DNA of 64,000 bases from Paenibacillus selenitireducens. Lineage in GTDB: Bacteria > Bacillota > Bacilli > Paenibacillales > Paenibacillaceae. This document shows, in pieces, positions 26,334-34,490 of this stretch. The translations under genes were made by a program, and so were the position numbers. Where the stretch lies: assembly GCF_002021565.1 (NCBI RefSeq), contig NZ_MSZX01000002.1, positions 676,554-740,553 of the forward strand. The letters are read 5' to 3'. Within the stretch, counting starts at the first letter, position 1; each line of letters opens with the position of its first letter. The notes beneath the pieces were generated by a model. The model saw only the letters and a program-made list of their open reading frames with translations. It did no database searches and was not told the origin of the DNA.

Positions 26334-27911
26334 ATGGAGCATGTCATGAAAAGGGATTTGATTGTTATTGGCGGTGGACTTGGCGGATGTATGGCTGCGC
26401 TAGCATCGGCCAAGATGGGATTCCATGTGGTGTTAACCGAAGAGACCGATTGGCTAGGCGGACAATTAACAAGTCAGGCCGTGCCGCCGGATGAACATCC
26501 ATGGATCGAACGGTTCGGATGCACCGCTTCGTATCGTGAATTTCGAGATCGCGTTCGTGCTTATTATCAAGCCAATTATCCGTTGACGGAAGACGCAAAG
26601 GGCAATAAGCTTTTGAATCCAGGCAATGGTTGGGTTAGCCGATTGTGCCATGAACCGAAAGTGGCGAAGCGGGTCCTAGAAGACATGATGGCTCCGTACA
26701 TCCATAGCGGGCGCATCCGCGTGTTATATCAATACCGTCCTGTGGCGGCTGCGTCTGACCAAGATCAAGTCACGTCCGTAACCGTTGAATCCCTCGTATC
26801 GGGTGAACGGCATGTTTTACAAGGACAATACTTCATCGATGCCACAGAATGCGGGGATGTTCTTCCCCTTGCGGGTGTTGAGTTTGTCATGGGAGCAGAA
26901 GGGAAATCTACAACACTTGAGCCGCACGCTAGTGAAGAAGCGAATCCGCTGGATATGCAAGCTTTTACTTATGTATTTGCTTTGGATTATCTGGAGGGGG
27001 AAGATCACACGATTGACAAGCCGGAGAACTATGAATTCTGGCGTGATTTTGTTCCACGTTCTTCCCGGTTCCCGTTATTAAGCTGGTACGCGAATGATGC
27101 CGATGATACGACGGAATTCAGAGAGTTTACCTTATTTCCGAATGATCGGGGTCTAATGCCGTTATGGACGTACCGCCGCATCATCGATACGTCGATATTC
27201 GATACACCATTGTACGATAGTGATATATCGTTGATCAATTGGCCTCAGAACGATTATTTCTTAGGTCCGATTTACGGGGTTCCTGAAGATGTGAGACAGC
27301 ACCATATCGAACAGGCGAAGCAATTAAGCCTCTCCGTGGTGTATTGGCTGCAGACGGAGGCACCTCGTCTTGACGGAGGAAAAGGATACCCGGGGTTGCG
27401 ATTGAGAAAGGATGTGCTGGACACGACGGACGGATTGGCCAAGCACCCATATATTCGGGAATCGCGGCGAATCCAAGCGGTCCACACGATTACCGAACAT
27501 CATGTGAGTAAAGAAATTCGCGGAGAGCAAGGAATATACCGCGTGGATGACAGTGTTGGTGTCGGAAGCTATCATCTGGATTTGCATCTGACAACGGTTA
27601 CGAATCGCACATTCTACATCCCAACCTATCCGTACGAAATTCCGCTCGGCGCATTGCTGCCGATTCGTGTCAAGAATCTGTTGCCTGCCTGCAAAAACAT
27701 AGGCATGACGCAGATTACAAACGGCTGTTATCGCTTGCATCCAACGGAATGGAATATCGGTGAATCTGTTGGATATTTGGCAGCGTTTTGTATGCTCCAT
27801 CAGATTTCGCCGCATGAGGTTCACGCAGACGATGCCCAATTGAAGGCATATCAAGCGCTCCTTTCGAAGCAGGGGATCGAAATGCACTGGCCGGAACATT
27901 TGGAAATCTAA
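26334..27911 (+). CDS. FAD-dependent oxidoreductase (FAD_oxidored family)
   Basis: This 525-residue protein has the FAD-binding Rossmann motif VIGGGLGGCMAALASAKMG near residue 10, then TEETDWLGGQLTSQAVPPDE, and FIDATECGDVLPLAGVEFVMGAE near residue 168, a pattern typical of this family. There is no signal peptide. The substrate is unknown. Members occur in many glycan-degradation loci; one attractive idea is oxidation of a sugar ring to weaken an otherwise resistant glycosidic bond, but this is speculation. It is the last gene of the operon and is followed by a clear terminator. Confidence 0.88.
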   Translation: MEHVMKRDLIVIGGGLGGCMAALASAKMGFHVVLTEETDWLGGQLTSQAVPPDEHPWIERFGCTASYREFRDRVRAYYQANYPLTEDAKGNKLLNPGNGWVSRLCHEPKVAKRVLEDMMAPYIHSGRIRVLYQYRPVAAASDQDQVTSVTVESLVSGERHVLQGQYFIDATECGDVLPLAGVEFVMGAEGKSTTLEPHASEEANPLDMQAFTYVFALDYLEGEDHTIDKPENYEFWRDFVPRSSRFPLLSWYANDADDTTEFREFTLFPNDRGLMPLWTYRRIIDTSIFDTPLYDSDISLINWPQNDYFLGPIYGVPEDVRQHHIEQAKQLSLSVVYWLQTEAPRLDGGKGYPGLRLRKDVLDTTDGLAKHPYIRESRRIQAVHTITEHHVSKEIRGEQGIYRVDDSVGVGSYHLDLHLTTVTNRTFYIPTYPYEIPLGALLPIRVKNLLPACKNIGMTQITNGCYRLHPTEWNIGESVGYLAAFCMLHQISPHEVHADDAQLKAYQALLSKQGIEMHWPEHLEI

Positions 27912-27972
27912 ACCATGCCTGAAATGCAGGATTCGATTGGAATCACAGATAACAATTGGTATAATCAATCTA

Positions 27973-28002
27973 AGGTCTCCTTTGTGGAGACCTCTATTTT
28001 TA
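27973..28002 (+). terminator. Rho-independent terminator of the importer/NanE operon
   Basis: AGGTCTCC (27973-27980) pairs with GGAGACCT (27986-27993), followed by CTATTTTTAT. It closes the operon that starts at 19853. Confidence 0.9.
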
Positions 28003-28016
28003 TAGGAGGGATTTGT

Positions 28017-28088
28017 ATGTATTGGATTGGTGTTTATTCCACGACACGTGCGAAGCGCATAGGGGGGGAGATCTACTATGAACCATAG
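28017..28088 (+). CDS. Small ORF (23 residues) overlapping the Gre-like gene start
   Basis: An ATG at 28017 has an excellent SD (AGGAGGG at 28004-28010, spacing 6). The frame ends at 28088, 11 bases inside the next gene. The peptide begins MYWIGVYSTTRAKR and has no recognisable homology. It may tune translation of the Gre-like gene, or may be chance. Confidence 0.4.
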   Translation: MYWIGVYSTTRAKRIGGEIYYEP

Positions 28089-28527
28089 TATTTTGAATGG
28101 CTCCCGTAACCAGCTCGTGAATCAACTCGTTTACTTAGACGAGGAAAAATCCAATTTCTTAGATCAATATTTCCCAGTGTATGGCAGGGAACGGATTCAT
28201 ATGGAGCAATTGCTGACGTCATATTGCGAGGTCTTGGAGCAAGTTATTGGTGGACTAGATAAAGGTGCGTTGAATTCGGTAGCTCTGATCGGGAGTCAGG
28301 TACGACTTCGCTATGTTGAGGACGGGTTCACCGAAAGCTTCACGCTTGTCCATCCGGATCAAGCCGATCCTGAAGCGAATCGCATTTCTTTCCTGTCCCC
28401 GATGGGGAAGCAATTGCTCATGACGAAGGCAGAAGGCAACTTGCAGCTTGAAGTGCCGCTTGGTAAAGTGGATGTCAATATTGAGGAAATTAAGTATATG
28501 AATGATGGGAAAGTTCAGCGAAACTGA
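28078..28527 (+). CDS. GreA/GreB C-terminal-domain protein (Gre-like factor)
   Basis: The 149-residue product has an N-terminal helical part of about 65 residues. It is followed by a Gre-type C-terminal domain: VALIGSQVRLRYVEDG, VHPDQADPEANRISFLSPMGKQLL, and EVPLGKVDVNIEEIKY. This domain (FKBP-like) binds RNA polymerase in GreA. The helical part lacks the usual full-length coiled coil and its acidic tip is not obvious, so RNA-cleavage stimulation is doubtful and a polymerase-binding modulator is more likely. The SD GGGGGGGAG lies 7 bases before the ATG. Confidence 0.8.
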   Translation: MNHSILNGSRNQLVNQLVYLDEEKSNFLDQYFPVYGRERIHMEQLLTSYCEVLEQVIGGLDKGALNSVALIGSQVRLRYVEDGFTESFTLVHPDQADPEANRISFLSPMGKQLLMTKAEGNLQLEVPLGKVDVNIEEIKYMNDGKVQRN

Positions 28528-28555
28528 TCCGATTCTGTATTGGTATACAGGTTGC

Positions 28556-28603
28556 GAAAAACAGCCGAAGTCCGTTAATTAACGAGACTCCGGCTGTTTT
28601 TTT
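28556..28603 (+). terminator. Rho-independent terminator
   Basis: ACAGCCG (28561-28567) with CGGCTGT (28591-28597) forms the base of a longer, slightly interrupted stem (AGTCCGTT against AACGAGACT). It has A-run and T-run flanks and ends the Gre-like gene transcript. Confidence 0.93.
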
Positions 28604-28682
28604 GTAATTTTAGTCCATCGATGTGATTGTCTGAGCGTCTCAAGGAAATAACTAACAAAGGGAGCAGCTTCATTACACATGG

Positions 28683-28736
28683 CTTACATAAATGTAAGTT
28701 GAATGTTTATGCCGTTTACCCTCATAATTAATTATG
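28683..28736. repeat. Two palindromes upstream of the Eis-type gene
   Basis: CTTACAT-AA-ATGTAAG (28683-28698) and CATAATTAATTATG (28723-28736) are both perfect. They lie about 90 and 55 bases before the next start and could be operators; no cognate regulator is evident. Confidence 0.4.
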
Positions 28737-28788
28737 ATCAAGTGAGCTAGCCGTCCTGTAAGGATTTGCTATCATAGAGGAGATCATC

Positions 28789-30000
28789 ATGAAAAAATCA
28801 GATGCACAACAGCATTTCGTTATGCGTAATGTGACGGTATCGGAGATGGAACAATTCTATGACTTATTGAATTATGTGTTCCAAGTCACGAATACCGATA
28901 TTAAGGAAATTGGAGACGATTTTCTCAAAAACCAAAAACGACCGCTGCTCACGAATTGTGATGTCATCGGATGGTTCGACAAGAATAAATTGGCGTCCCA
29001 ACTGATGATTTATCCTTTTGAAGTGAACATACACGGGACCTCCTATGCCATGGGAGGCATTACCGGTGTCGGGACCTATCCCGAATATGCGGGACATGGA
29101 TTAATACAGGCATTGATGCAGGAAGCCTTGCAGCGGATGAGGGCCCAAGGGCAGTCTGTATCCTACTTGTATCCCTACTCGATTCCTTTTTACCGCAAAA
29201 AAGGGTGGGAAATTATATCGGATAAAATCCATTACAAAATTCGGGATACACAGCTCCCGAAAGTGTATCCTGTCCCAGGTCGATCGATTCGGGTGGAATG
29301 GGGGCATTCGGACATGCAGGATGTATACGATCGGTTCGCCAAGAAGACCAATGGTGCGATGATTCGAGGAACCCTGGCATGGGACGAACGGTTTCGCTGG
29401 GAGCGTCATGAGCTCTCTTTTGCCGTGTATTACCGCAGCGATATGGAGCCTTCCGGATATTTATGTTACAAAGTTGAAGATGAAACGTATTATGTGATGG
29501 AAATGGTTTATCTGGACAACGAAGCGCGTCAAGGCTTATGGAATTTCATCCATGCGCATTTCTCGATGGTATACCATGTAGAAGGCCAGATTTTTACGAA
29601 TGAACCCATTGCGTTTTTGCTGGAAGATGGGGAAATAGAGCAGCATATTGCTCCGTATTATATGGCGCGAATCGTGGATGTGGAGCAGTTTTTGATGAAA
29701 TTTCCATTTGCTGCAGGAAGCACGGGAGAAGTGGTTCTGGGGATTCAAGACCCGATGGCTTCTTGGAATCATGATACATTTGTCATACGATTGCAAGCCG
29801 GACAATCGGCTGTTATTACAAGAGAGAAGCGAGAGTATGATGTGTTACTTGATATTCAGACGTTAACAACGATGATGTTGAGCTATAAACGGCCTCGATA
29901 TTTGAATCAAGTGGGACGGTTACATGCCTCCAAGGAAGTCCTTGAATGTCTTGAAAAATGGATTCCTGCTGATCAGCCGTGGTTCGCAGATTACTTCTAA
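28789..30000 (+). CDS. Eis-family GNAT N-acetyltransferase
   Basis: This 403-residue protein has the Eis layout. An N-terminal GNAT domain (about 1-150) contains GGITGVGTYPEYAGHGLIQALMQEAL as the acetyl-CoA loop. A second GNAT-like domain follows, then a C-terminal sterol-carrier-like domain (about 300-403). Eis-type enzymes acetylate amines, including aminoglycosides in some species. The natural substrate is unknown. GAGGAG precedes the ATG at good spacing. The next gene starts 20 bases downstream and may be cotranscribed. Confidence 0.88.
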   Translation: MKKSDAQQHFVMRNVTVSEMEQFYDLLNYVFQVTNTDIKEIGDDFLKNQKRPLLTNCDVIGWFDKNKLASQLMIYPFEVNIHGTSYAMGGITGVGTYPEYAGHGLIQALMQEALQRMRAQGQSVSYLYPYSIPFYRKKGWEIISDKIHYKIRDTQLPKVYPVPGRSIRVEWGHSDMQDVYDRFAKKTNGAMIRGTLAWDERFRWERHELSFAVYYRSDMEPSGYLCYKVEDETYYVMEMVYLDNEARQGLWNFIHAHFSMVYHVEGQIFTNEPIAFLLEDGEIEQHIAPYYMARIVDVEQFLMKFPFAAGSTGEVVLGIQDPMASWNHDTFVIRLQAGQSAVITREKREYDVLLDIQTLTTMMLSYKRPRYLNQVGRLHASKEVLECLEKWIPADQPWFADYF

Positions 30001-30019
30001 TGAATGAAGGGGCGAGTGA

Positions 30020-31039
30020 ATGAACAAATTTATTCAAAGTAATGGCTTCAAACGATTAATTATCCTCATTAGTATTGCTGCAGTATTATACCTGATGCGA
30101 AGTATGATGAATCTCATTCTGATTACATTTATCTTCACATTCTTGATGCACCAGCTGTCGAGTGTCACGACAAAGGGATTGCGACACATTATTCCCGTGA
30201 AGGAGAGAGCTGTCGTCGTCACGCTCTATCTTCTTCTTATCTTAGGACTTGTGGCTGTACTGTATAAGTATTTACCGCTCGTCACATGGCAGATATCTCA
30301 GCTCGTCGATCTTTTAACAGGCTTCAAGGATAGTCCGACGGATAATTCGATTATGAGTTATTTGGCCGAGGCCTTTCAGAAGTTCGAGTTGGATAAGTAT
30401 TTGCAACAAGGTTTTGATATCCTGCTGAAGAACATTACGAGCATCGGTAAAGTTAGTATGCAGGTATTTATGGCGCTTATATTGAGCCTGTTCATTCTAT
30501 TAGAGAAAACCAGAATCATTGAATTTACGGCTAAATTCCATGATAGCAAAATTGGTCCGTTCTACGATGAACTAGCCTTTTTCTGCAAAAAGTTTGTTCG
30601 TTCCTTCGGCAAAGTCATCGAAGCTCAATTCGTAATTGCGATCGTCAACTGTGTGTTGTCCGTCATTGTGCTGTGGATTATGGGATTCCCGCAACTTATT
30701 GCTTTAGGAATCATGATTTTCCTGCTAGGTCTCATTCCTGTAGCAGGCGTAATTATTTCCCTTATTCCTTTGAGCATTATTGCGTATAGTATTGGCGGGT
30801 TTGCGTATATTGTCTATGTTCTTATCTTTGTAGCGGTATTGCATGCGATCGAGGCGTACTTCTTGAATCCGAAGCTGATGTCCGCGAAGACGGATTTACC
30901 TATTTTCTATACCTTTATCGTTCTGATTTTTGCGGAACATTTCTTAGGGGTGTGGGGATTGATTATCGGGATTCCGATCTTTATGTTCTTACTCGATGTG
31001 CTAGACGTATTACCGTCGAAAGACGAAAAGTTAACTTAA
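30020..31039 (+). CDS. AI-2E family transporter (PerM-like membrane protein)
   Basis: This 339-residue protein has about eight hydrophobic segments: two to three near the N-terminus, a soluble domain (about 80-150), and a C-terminal block with FLLGLIPVAGVIISLIPLSI and a late FLNPKLMSAKTDLPIFYTFIVLIFAEHFLGVWGLIIGIP. These match the AI-2E/PerM family. Members export small molecules or exchange ions; the function here is unknown. Confidence 0.88.
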   Translation: MNKFIQSNGFKRLIILISIAAVLYLMRSMMNLILITFIFTFLMHQLSSVTTKGLRHIIPVKERAVVVTLYLLLILGLVAVLYKYLPLVTWQISQLVDLLTGFKDSPTDNSIMSYLAEAFQKFELDKYLQQGFDILLKNITSIGKVSMQVFMALILSLFILLEKTRIIEFTAKFHDSKIGPFYDELAFFCKKFVRSFGKVIEAQFVIAIVNCVLSVIVLWIMGFPQLIALGIMIFLLGLIPVAGVIISLIPLSIIAYSIGGFAYIVYVLIFVAVLHAIEAYFLNPKLMSAKTDLPIFYTFIVLIFAEHFLGVWGLIIGIPIFMFLLDVLDVLPSKDEKLT

Positions 31040-31043
31040 CAAT

Positions 31044-31077
31044 GAAAGGGACTGTATCCTTGGATGCAGTCCTTTGT
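31044..31077. terminator. Probable terminator between convergent genes
   Basis: AAAGGGACTGTAT and ATGCAGTCCTTT form a stem with few mismatches around CCTTGG. The tail is T/G-rich (GTTGTG). It has the same GGACTG/CAGTCC core as the hairpins at 32957 and 35063. Confidence 0.6.
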
Positions 31078-31108
31078 TGTGTTGCGGAGAAGCACAAGGC
31101 CTCTCTGG

Positions 31109-31267
31109 TTATTTGAATATCGAATACATGATAAAACAGATGGCGAACACTGCGATACCAATCGTAGACGTCACAGATAATAATTTAAATAACGTACTGT
31201 ACAGATCAGAGCTGATATGTTCTCCCTTTTCGTGGGGGAGTGCTCCGTTTTTCTTCACTTCTATCAC
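31109..31267 (-). CDS. Small membrane protein downstream of Cse60
   Basis: This frame of about 52 residues begins at a GTG eight bases after the Cse60 stop. It has a charged N-terminal half (EVKKNGALPHEKGEH) and one hydrophobic segment near the end (TSTIGIAVFAICFIMYSIF), so a single-pass membrane peptide is predicted. The frame is open further upstream inside the Cse60 gene, but starting there is less likely. The SD is weak. It may be a sporulation-linked small protein by neighbourhood. Confidence 0.45.
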   Translation of the reverse strand: MIEVKKNGALPHEKGEHISSDLYSTLFKLLSVTSTIGIAVFAICFIMYSIFK

Positions 31268-31274
31268 TCGCTTA

Positions 31275-31463
31275 TCATTTATTGGTTCGGTACACGACAA
31301 GAATGGTGCTTCTCTGGTGCTCGGTACCTGAAGGGGTTGACTTAACGATGGAACCGTAACATACATTGATGACTTGTTCCTCGAGTAATCCGGCTAAGAA
31401 TTCATTGGCTTTGTTCTCCGCGTAAGAGTTATCCGTATCGACAAATTCTTTAACTTGGATCAT
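31275..31463 (-). CDS. Cse60-like sporulation protein
   Basis: This 62-residue protein starts MIQVKEFVDTDNSYAENKANEFLAGL and ends with STILVVYRTN, the pattern of the small Cse60 family known from sporulating Bacilli. The ATG at 31463 follows GGGGAGG at 31477-31471 with 7-base spacing; an upstream GTG at 31469 is too close to that SD. Expression in the mother cell under a late sigma factor is expected from the family. Confidence 0.8.
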   Translation of the reverse strand: MIQVKEFVDTDNSYAENKANEFLAGLLEEQVINVCYGSIVKSTPSGTEHQRSTILVVYRTNK

Positions 31464-31521
31464 GGACACACCTCCCCTCTAAAAGTAACATTTAATGTCA
31501 AAAATACATAAAAAAAGATCA

Positions 31522-31550
31522 AGGCATTCCGCAGAGCCTGCGGAATGCCT
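31522..31550. other. Strong orphan hairpin
   Basis: A perfect 12-base stem AGGCATTCCGCA (31522-31533) with TGCGGAATGCCT (31539-31550) has a 5-base loop. A T-run follows on the minus strand (the A-run at 31510-31516). It would terminate a minus-strand transcript, yet no minus-strand gene lies to its right. It may end antisense RNA from the Gfo/Idh gene or shield the cse60 gene. Confidence 0.6.
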
Positions 31551-31623
31551 ATACTCAAGCTCAGATTAGCATGTAATATTAGAAGTGTCAACGATCTTTC
31601 GTATACATCTGCGTAAATAATTG

Positions 31624-31639
31624 TGTGATATAGATCACA
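31624..31639. promoter_or_regulatory. Crp/Fnr-type palindrome
   Basis: TGTGATATAGATCACA is a perfect match to TGTGA-N6-TCACA, the consensus for Crp/Fnr-family regulators, including Bacillus Fnr. The dyad extends one base further each way (GTGTGA, TCACAC). It lies 121 bases before the Gfo/Idh start. Confidence 0.55.
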
Positions 31640-31759
31640 CGAAGAAGGACATCGCATTTGCCTTGGCGAATCCCTTACTAGAAATAAATATTTGGAAATA
31701 AATGGGTCGTACAAGGGATGATTCAACTGCAAGTAACAAGCAATGAATAGGAGGTTCAT

Positions 31760-32884
31760 ATGGAACGTGTTCGAATTGGAATTATAGGTGTAGGTCAAAT
31801 TGGTAAGGTCCACTTGAATGAATATGCGGATATGGAGAGCGTTGAAGTTGTCGCCGTATGTGATGTGAATGAACAAGAAGTGCGCCGCGTAGCAGAGAAA
31901 TTCAACATTCCTAACGTATATACCGATTATCACGAAATGCTGCAACGAGATGACATCCATGCTGTGGATGTGTGTTTGCATAACAACTTCCACGCCCAAG
32001 TTACGATTGATGCCTTCCGGGCCGGCAAACATGTCTATTGCGAGAAGCCAATCGCCGGTACTTTTGCCGATGGACAAGCAATGGTGAATGCGGCGCGCGA
32101 ATGGGATAAAAAGCTTCATATCCAGATGTTCACGCTCTATCAGAGCGAGACGATCGCAGCCAAATCGCTCATTGAAGATGGAAAACTTGGCAAGTTGTAT
32201 CACGCGAGATCCACGGGATTTCGCCGTCGCGGCCGTCCTTTCGTCGATGGATATGGAACGAAGTTTTTTACACGGAAGGAATTTGCATCCGGTGGGGCGC
32301 TATATGATATGGGGGTTTACCATATTTCGCAAATGCTCTATTTACTCGGGTTACCTGAAGTGAAACGGATCTCGGGCAAGGTTTATCAAGAAATGGCGAT
32401 GGATTCGGCACGCCAGCAGGAAAGCGGCTTTGATGTGGAAGAGTTGGGGCTTGGATTCGTACGATTCGAGAACGGGATCACGATGGATATTATCGAAGCG
32501 TGGTCTGTACATCTGGGCAAATTTGAAGGCGGAAGCGTGTTAGGTTCGGAGGGAGGCATTCAACTTCCATCGTATATCGACGGAAGCATGAAATCGCCGT
32601 TCAGCTACCATACGACGATTAGTGATATGGATTTCGATAGCACGTTAGACATGCCTGCGATGCGTGAACGCAGAAGAAGGCTTCTAGCCAATGAAGAGGC
32701 GTATAGTTCCTCTCACCACCATTGGATCGCGGCGCTGAACAACCAGGTTCCATTGCTGCCAACAGCAGAGCTCGCGCTGAAGACGAGTCTTATCAGTGAG
32801 GGGATCTATCTCTCGGACCATCTTGAACGTGAGGTTGCGGCAGACGAAGTTGCAGCTGGGTCCCTTCTTACTATCCAGCAGTGA
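31760..32884 (+). CDS. Gfo/Idh/MocA-family oxidoreductase
   Basis: This 374-residue NAD(P)-dependent sugar dehydrogenase-like protein has the Rossmann motif GIIGVGQIGKVHL near residue 7, VVAVCDVNEQE after it, and the catalytic-type CEKP motif near residue 95. GGALYDMGVYHISQMLYLLG lies in the C-terminal half and holds the expected conserved Asp and His. Family members oxidise sugars, inositols or sugar-nucleotides; the substrate is not evident. AGGAGG precedes the ATG. It is a single-gene unit with a terminator behind it. Confidence 0.9.
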   Translation: MERVRIGIIGVGQIGKVHLNEYADMESVEVVAVCDVNEQEVRRVAEKFNIPNVYTDYHEMLQRDDIHAVDVCLHNNFHAQVTIDAFRAGKHVYCEKPIAGTFADGQAMVNAAREWDKKLHIQMFTLYQSETIAAKSLIEDGKLGKLYHARSTGFRRRGRPFVDGYGTKFFTRKEFASGGALYDMGVYHISQMLYLLGLPEVKRISGKVYQEMAMDSARQQESGFDVEELGLGFVRFENGITMDIIEAWSVHLGKFEGGSVLGSEGGIQLPSYIDGSMKSPFSYHTTISDMDFDSTLDMPAMRERRRRLLANEEAYSSSHHHWIAALNNQVPLLPTAELALKTSLISEGIYLSDHLEREVAADEVAAGSLLTIQQ

Positions 32885-32956
32885 ATTCGTTAAGAACATT
32901 ATCGATAGGACTTGGGGAGACGATAGAGGTTCTTTCTTAAAAGTTCTGTTATCACA

Positions 32957-32992
32957 AAAGGACTGCTTCTCCACAAGGGAGGGCAGTCCTTT
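32957..32992. terminator. Bidirectional terminator
   Basis: AAAGGACTGC (32957-32966) pairs perfectly with GCAGTCCTTT (32983-32992). It separates the plus-strand Gfo/Idh gene from the minus-strand MFS gene that ends at 33002. Confidence 0.8.
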
Positions 32993-33001
32993 ACGTATGG
33001 C

Positions 33002-34462
33002 TTAGGCTTGGGCTTTTGCGAGTTTGCTGCGTCTCATCTTGATCAGACGGTATCCTGTAAGCAGGGCAGCTGCGAAACAGATGGATGAGGACAGAATGAA
33101 TACGATACGCATGCCGTATAAGAAAATTTCCGGATGTCCAGGGATGAGGCTGGTTACACGGTGTCCAGCTTGTTGACTCATCATCATAAACAAGACCGTG
33201 GTGGCTACTGAAATCCCGACGACCATCCCCATATTCCGAACTAATCCATTGATACTTCCGGCAATCCCGAGTTGATTCTTCGGTACGGTTGACATGAGGA
33301 GCGAGTTATTCGGCGATTGGAAGATCCCGTTCCCAGCCCCGAGTGCAACGAATAATACACCCACGAAGATGAGTGAACTATTTCCGTTCAGTGTCATCAA
33401 GCCGATTTGTGCGCTCGTCAAGAGAATCAGCCCCCAGAATGTTAACCATTCCGAACCGATTCGATCCGATAGAGCTCCGCTGAGCGGTGCAACGAATGCC
33501 ATCATGATCGGGAATAACATCAATAAGAGACCCGCCTCATGAGGCGACATACCAAGGATGCCTTGCATATAGAACGGGGTAAGAATGTTGAAGCAGAAAT
33601 TAGCGACAAATACCAAAAATCCTGTAAGAATGCTAAGCGAGAACAGACTGTTTTTGAAAATTTTTAGTTGGAGCATCGGTTCATCTTTCCGGATTTCGAT
33701 CCAGATAAAGAGAGCAAAGCTGATGACGGCTAGGATCAAGGAAAATACGATGCCAGGGTTCCCATAACCAACCTGCTGACCAATCAAAATACCGGTGAAT
33801 AAGGAAATAATAAATACGGCAAAGGTAATCATGCCGGTTACGTCAAATGTTACTTTTCGCGTAGATAGATCGTCCGGCAACAGCTTCCAACCCGCAATAA
33901 TCAAGATCAGACCAATCGGAACGTTAACCCAGAAAATATATTCCCAACCGAGTGAGGATACGATAAAACCTCCAAGACCCGGTCCGGTAATGCTGCCTAG
34001 CGATACGAATGTTCCTAGGAGACCCAGTGCTTTTCCCCGCTCATGAGCAGGAAAGATATCCGTTACAATCCCCATATTGCTTGCCATCGTCATAGAAGCG
34101 CCAATCGCTTGAATAATACGGGCGCCGACGAGAATCGGCAAGGAGTGGCTGAATCCACATAGGATAGAGCCGATCACGAATACGATAGCACCGAGCCGGA
34201 ATACCTTGATTTTTCCAATGCCATCGGCCATTTTACCGAAAAATAAGATAAAGGAACAAATGGTCATTAAGTAACTAGTCACTACCCACTCCGTTTGTGC
34301 GACAGCGAGATTTAGATTATTTGAAATTACAGGTAATGCCACGTTCACGATACTGCCGTCAAGGGTTGCCATAAAGGTGAATAGGTTGAGAATAATGAGA
34401 ATCATCCAACGATTCTTCTGTACTTTGGGATCGTCTTGATACGTTCGAATCGCTATGTTCAA
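33002..34462 (-). CDS. MFS multidrug transporter, DHA2 (EmrB/QacA) type, 14 TM
   Basis: This is a 486-residue drug-proton antiporter. LDGSIVNVALPVI in the first TM helix is the DHA2 motif D1; GKMADGIGKIKVFRLG is motif A; GARIIQAIGASMTMASNMGIV is motif B; GITGPGLGGFI-like residues (SLGSITGPGLGGFIV) form motif C. The TTG start at 34462 is set by TGAGGT at 34476-34471; longer frames overlap the operator region. It is divergent from a MarR-type gene with two MarR-like boxes between them, so it is most likely derepressed by a drug or phenolic ligand. Confidence 0.9.
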   Translation of the reverse strand: MNIAIRTYQDDPKVQKNRWMILIILNLFTFMATLDGSIVNVALPVISNNLNLAVAQTEWVVTSYLMTICSFILFFGKMADGIGKIKVFRLGAIVFVIGSILCGFSHSLPILVGARIIQAIGASMTMASNMGIVTDIFPAHERGKALGLLGTFVSLGSITGPGLGGFIVSSLGWEYIFWVNVPIGLILIIAGWKLLPDDLSTRKVTFDVTGMITFAVFIISLFTGILIGQQVGYGNPGIVFSLILAVISFALFIWIEIRKDEPMLQLKIFKNSLFSLSILTGFLVFVANFCFNILTPFYMQGILGMSPHEAGLLLMLFPIMMAFVAPLSGALSDRIGSEWLTFWGLILLTSAQIGLMTLNGNSSLIFVGVLFVALGAGNGIFQSPNNSLLMSTVPKNQLGIAGSINGLVRNMGMVVGISVATTVLFMMMSQQAGHRVTSLIPGHPEIFLYGMRIVFILSSSICFAAALLTGYRLIKMRRSKLAKAQA

Positions 34463-34490
34463 GAGAAAACACCTCACTTTTTTAATCATT

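Noticed and set aside
31460-32203. 247-residue minus-strand frame over the Gfo/Idh gene
   Set aside because: It is antisense to a clearly conserved oxidoreductase and lacks an SD and motifs.
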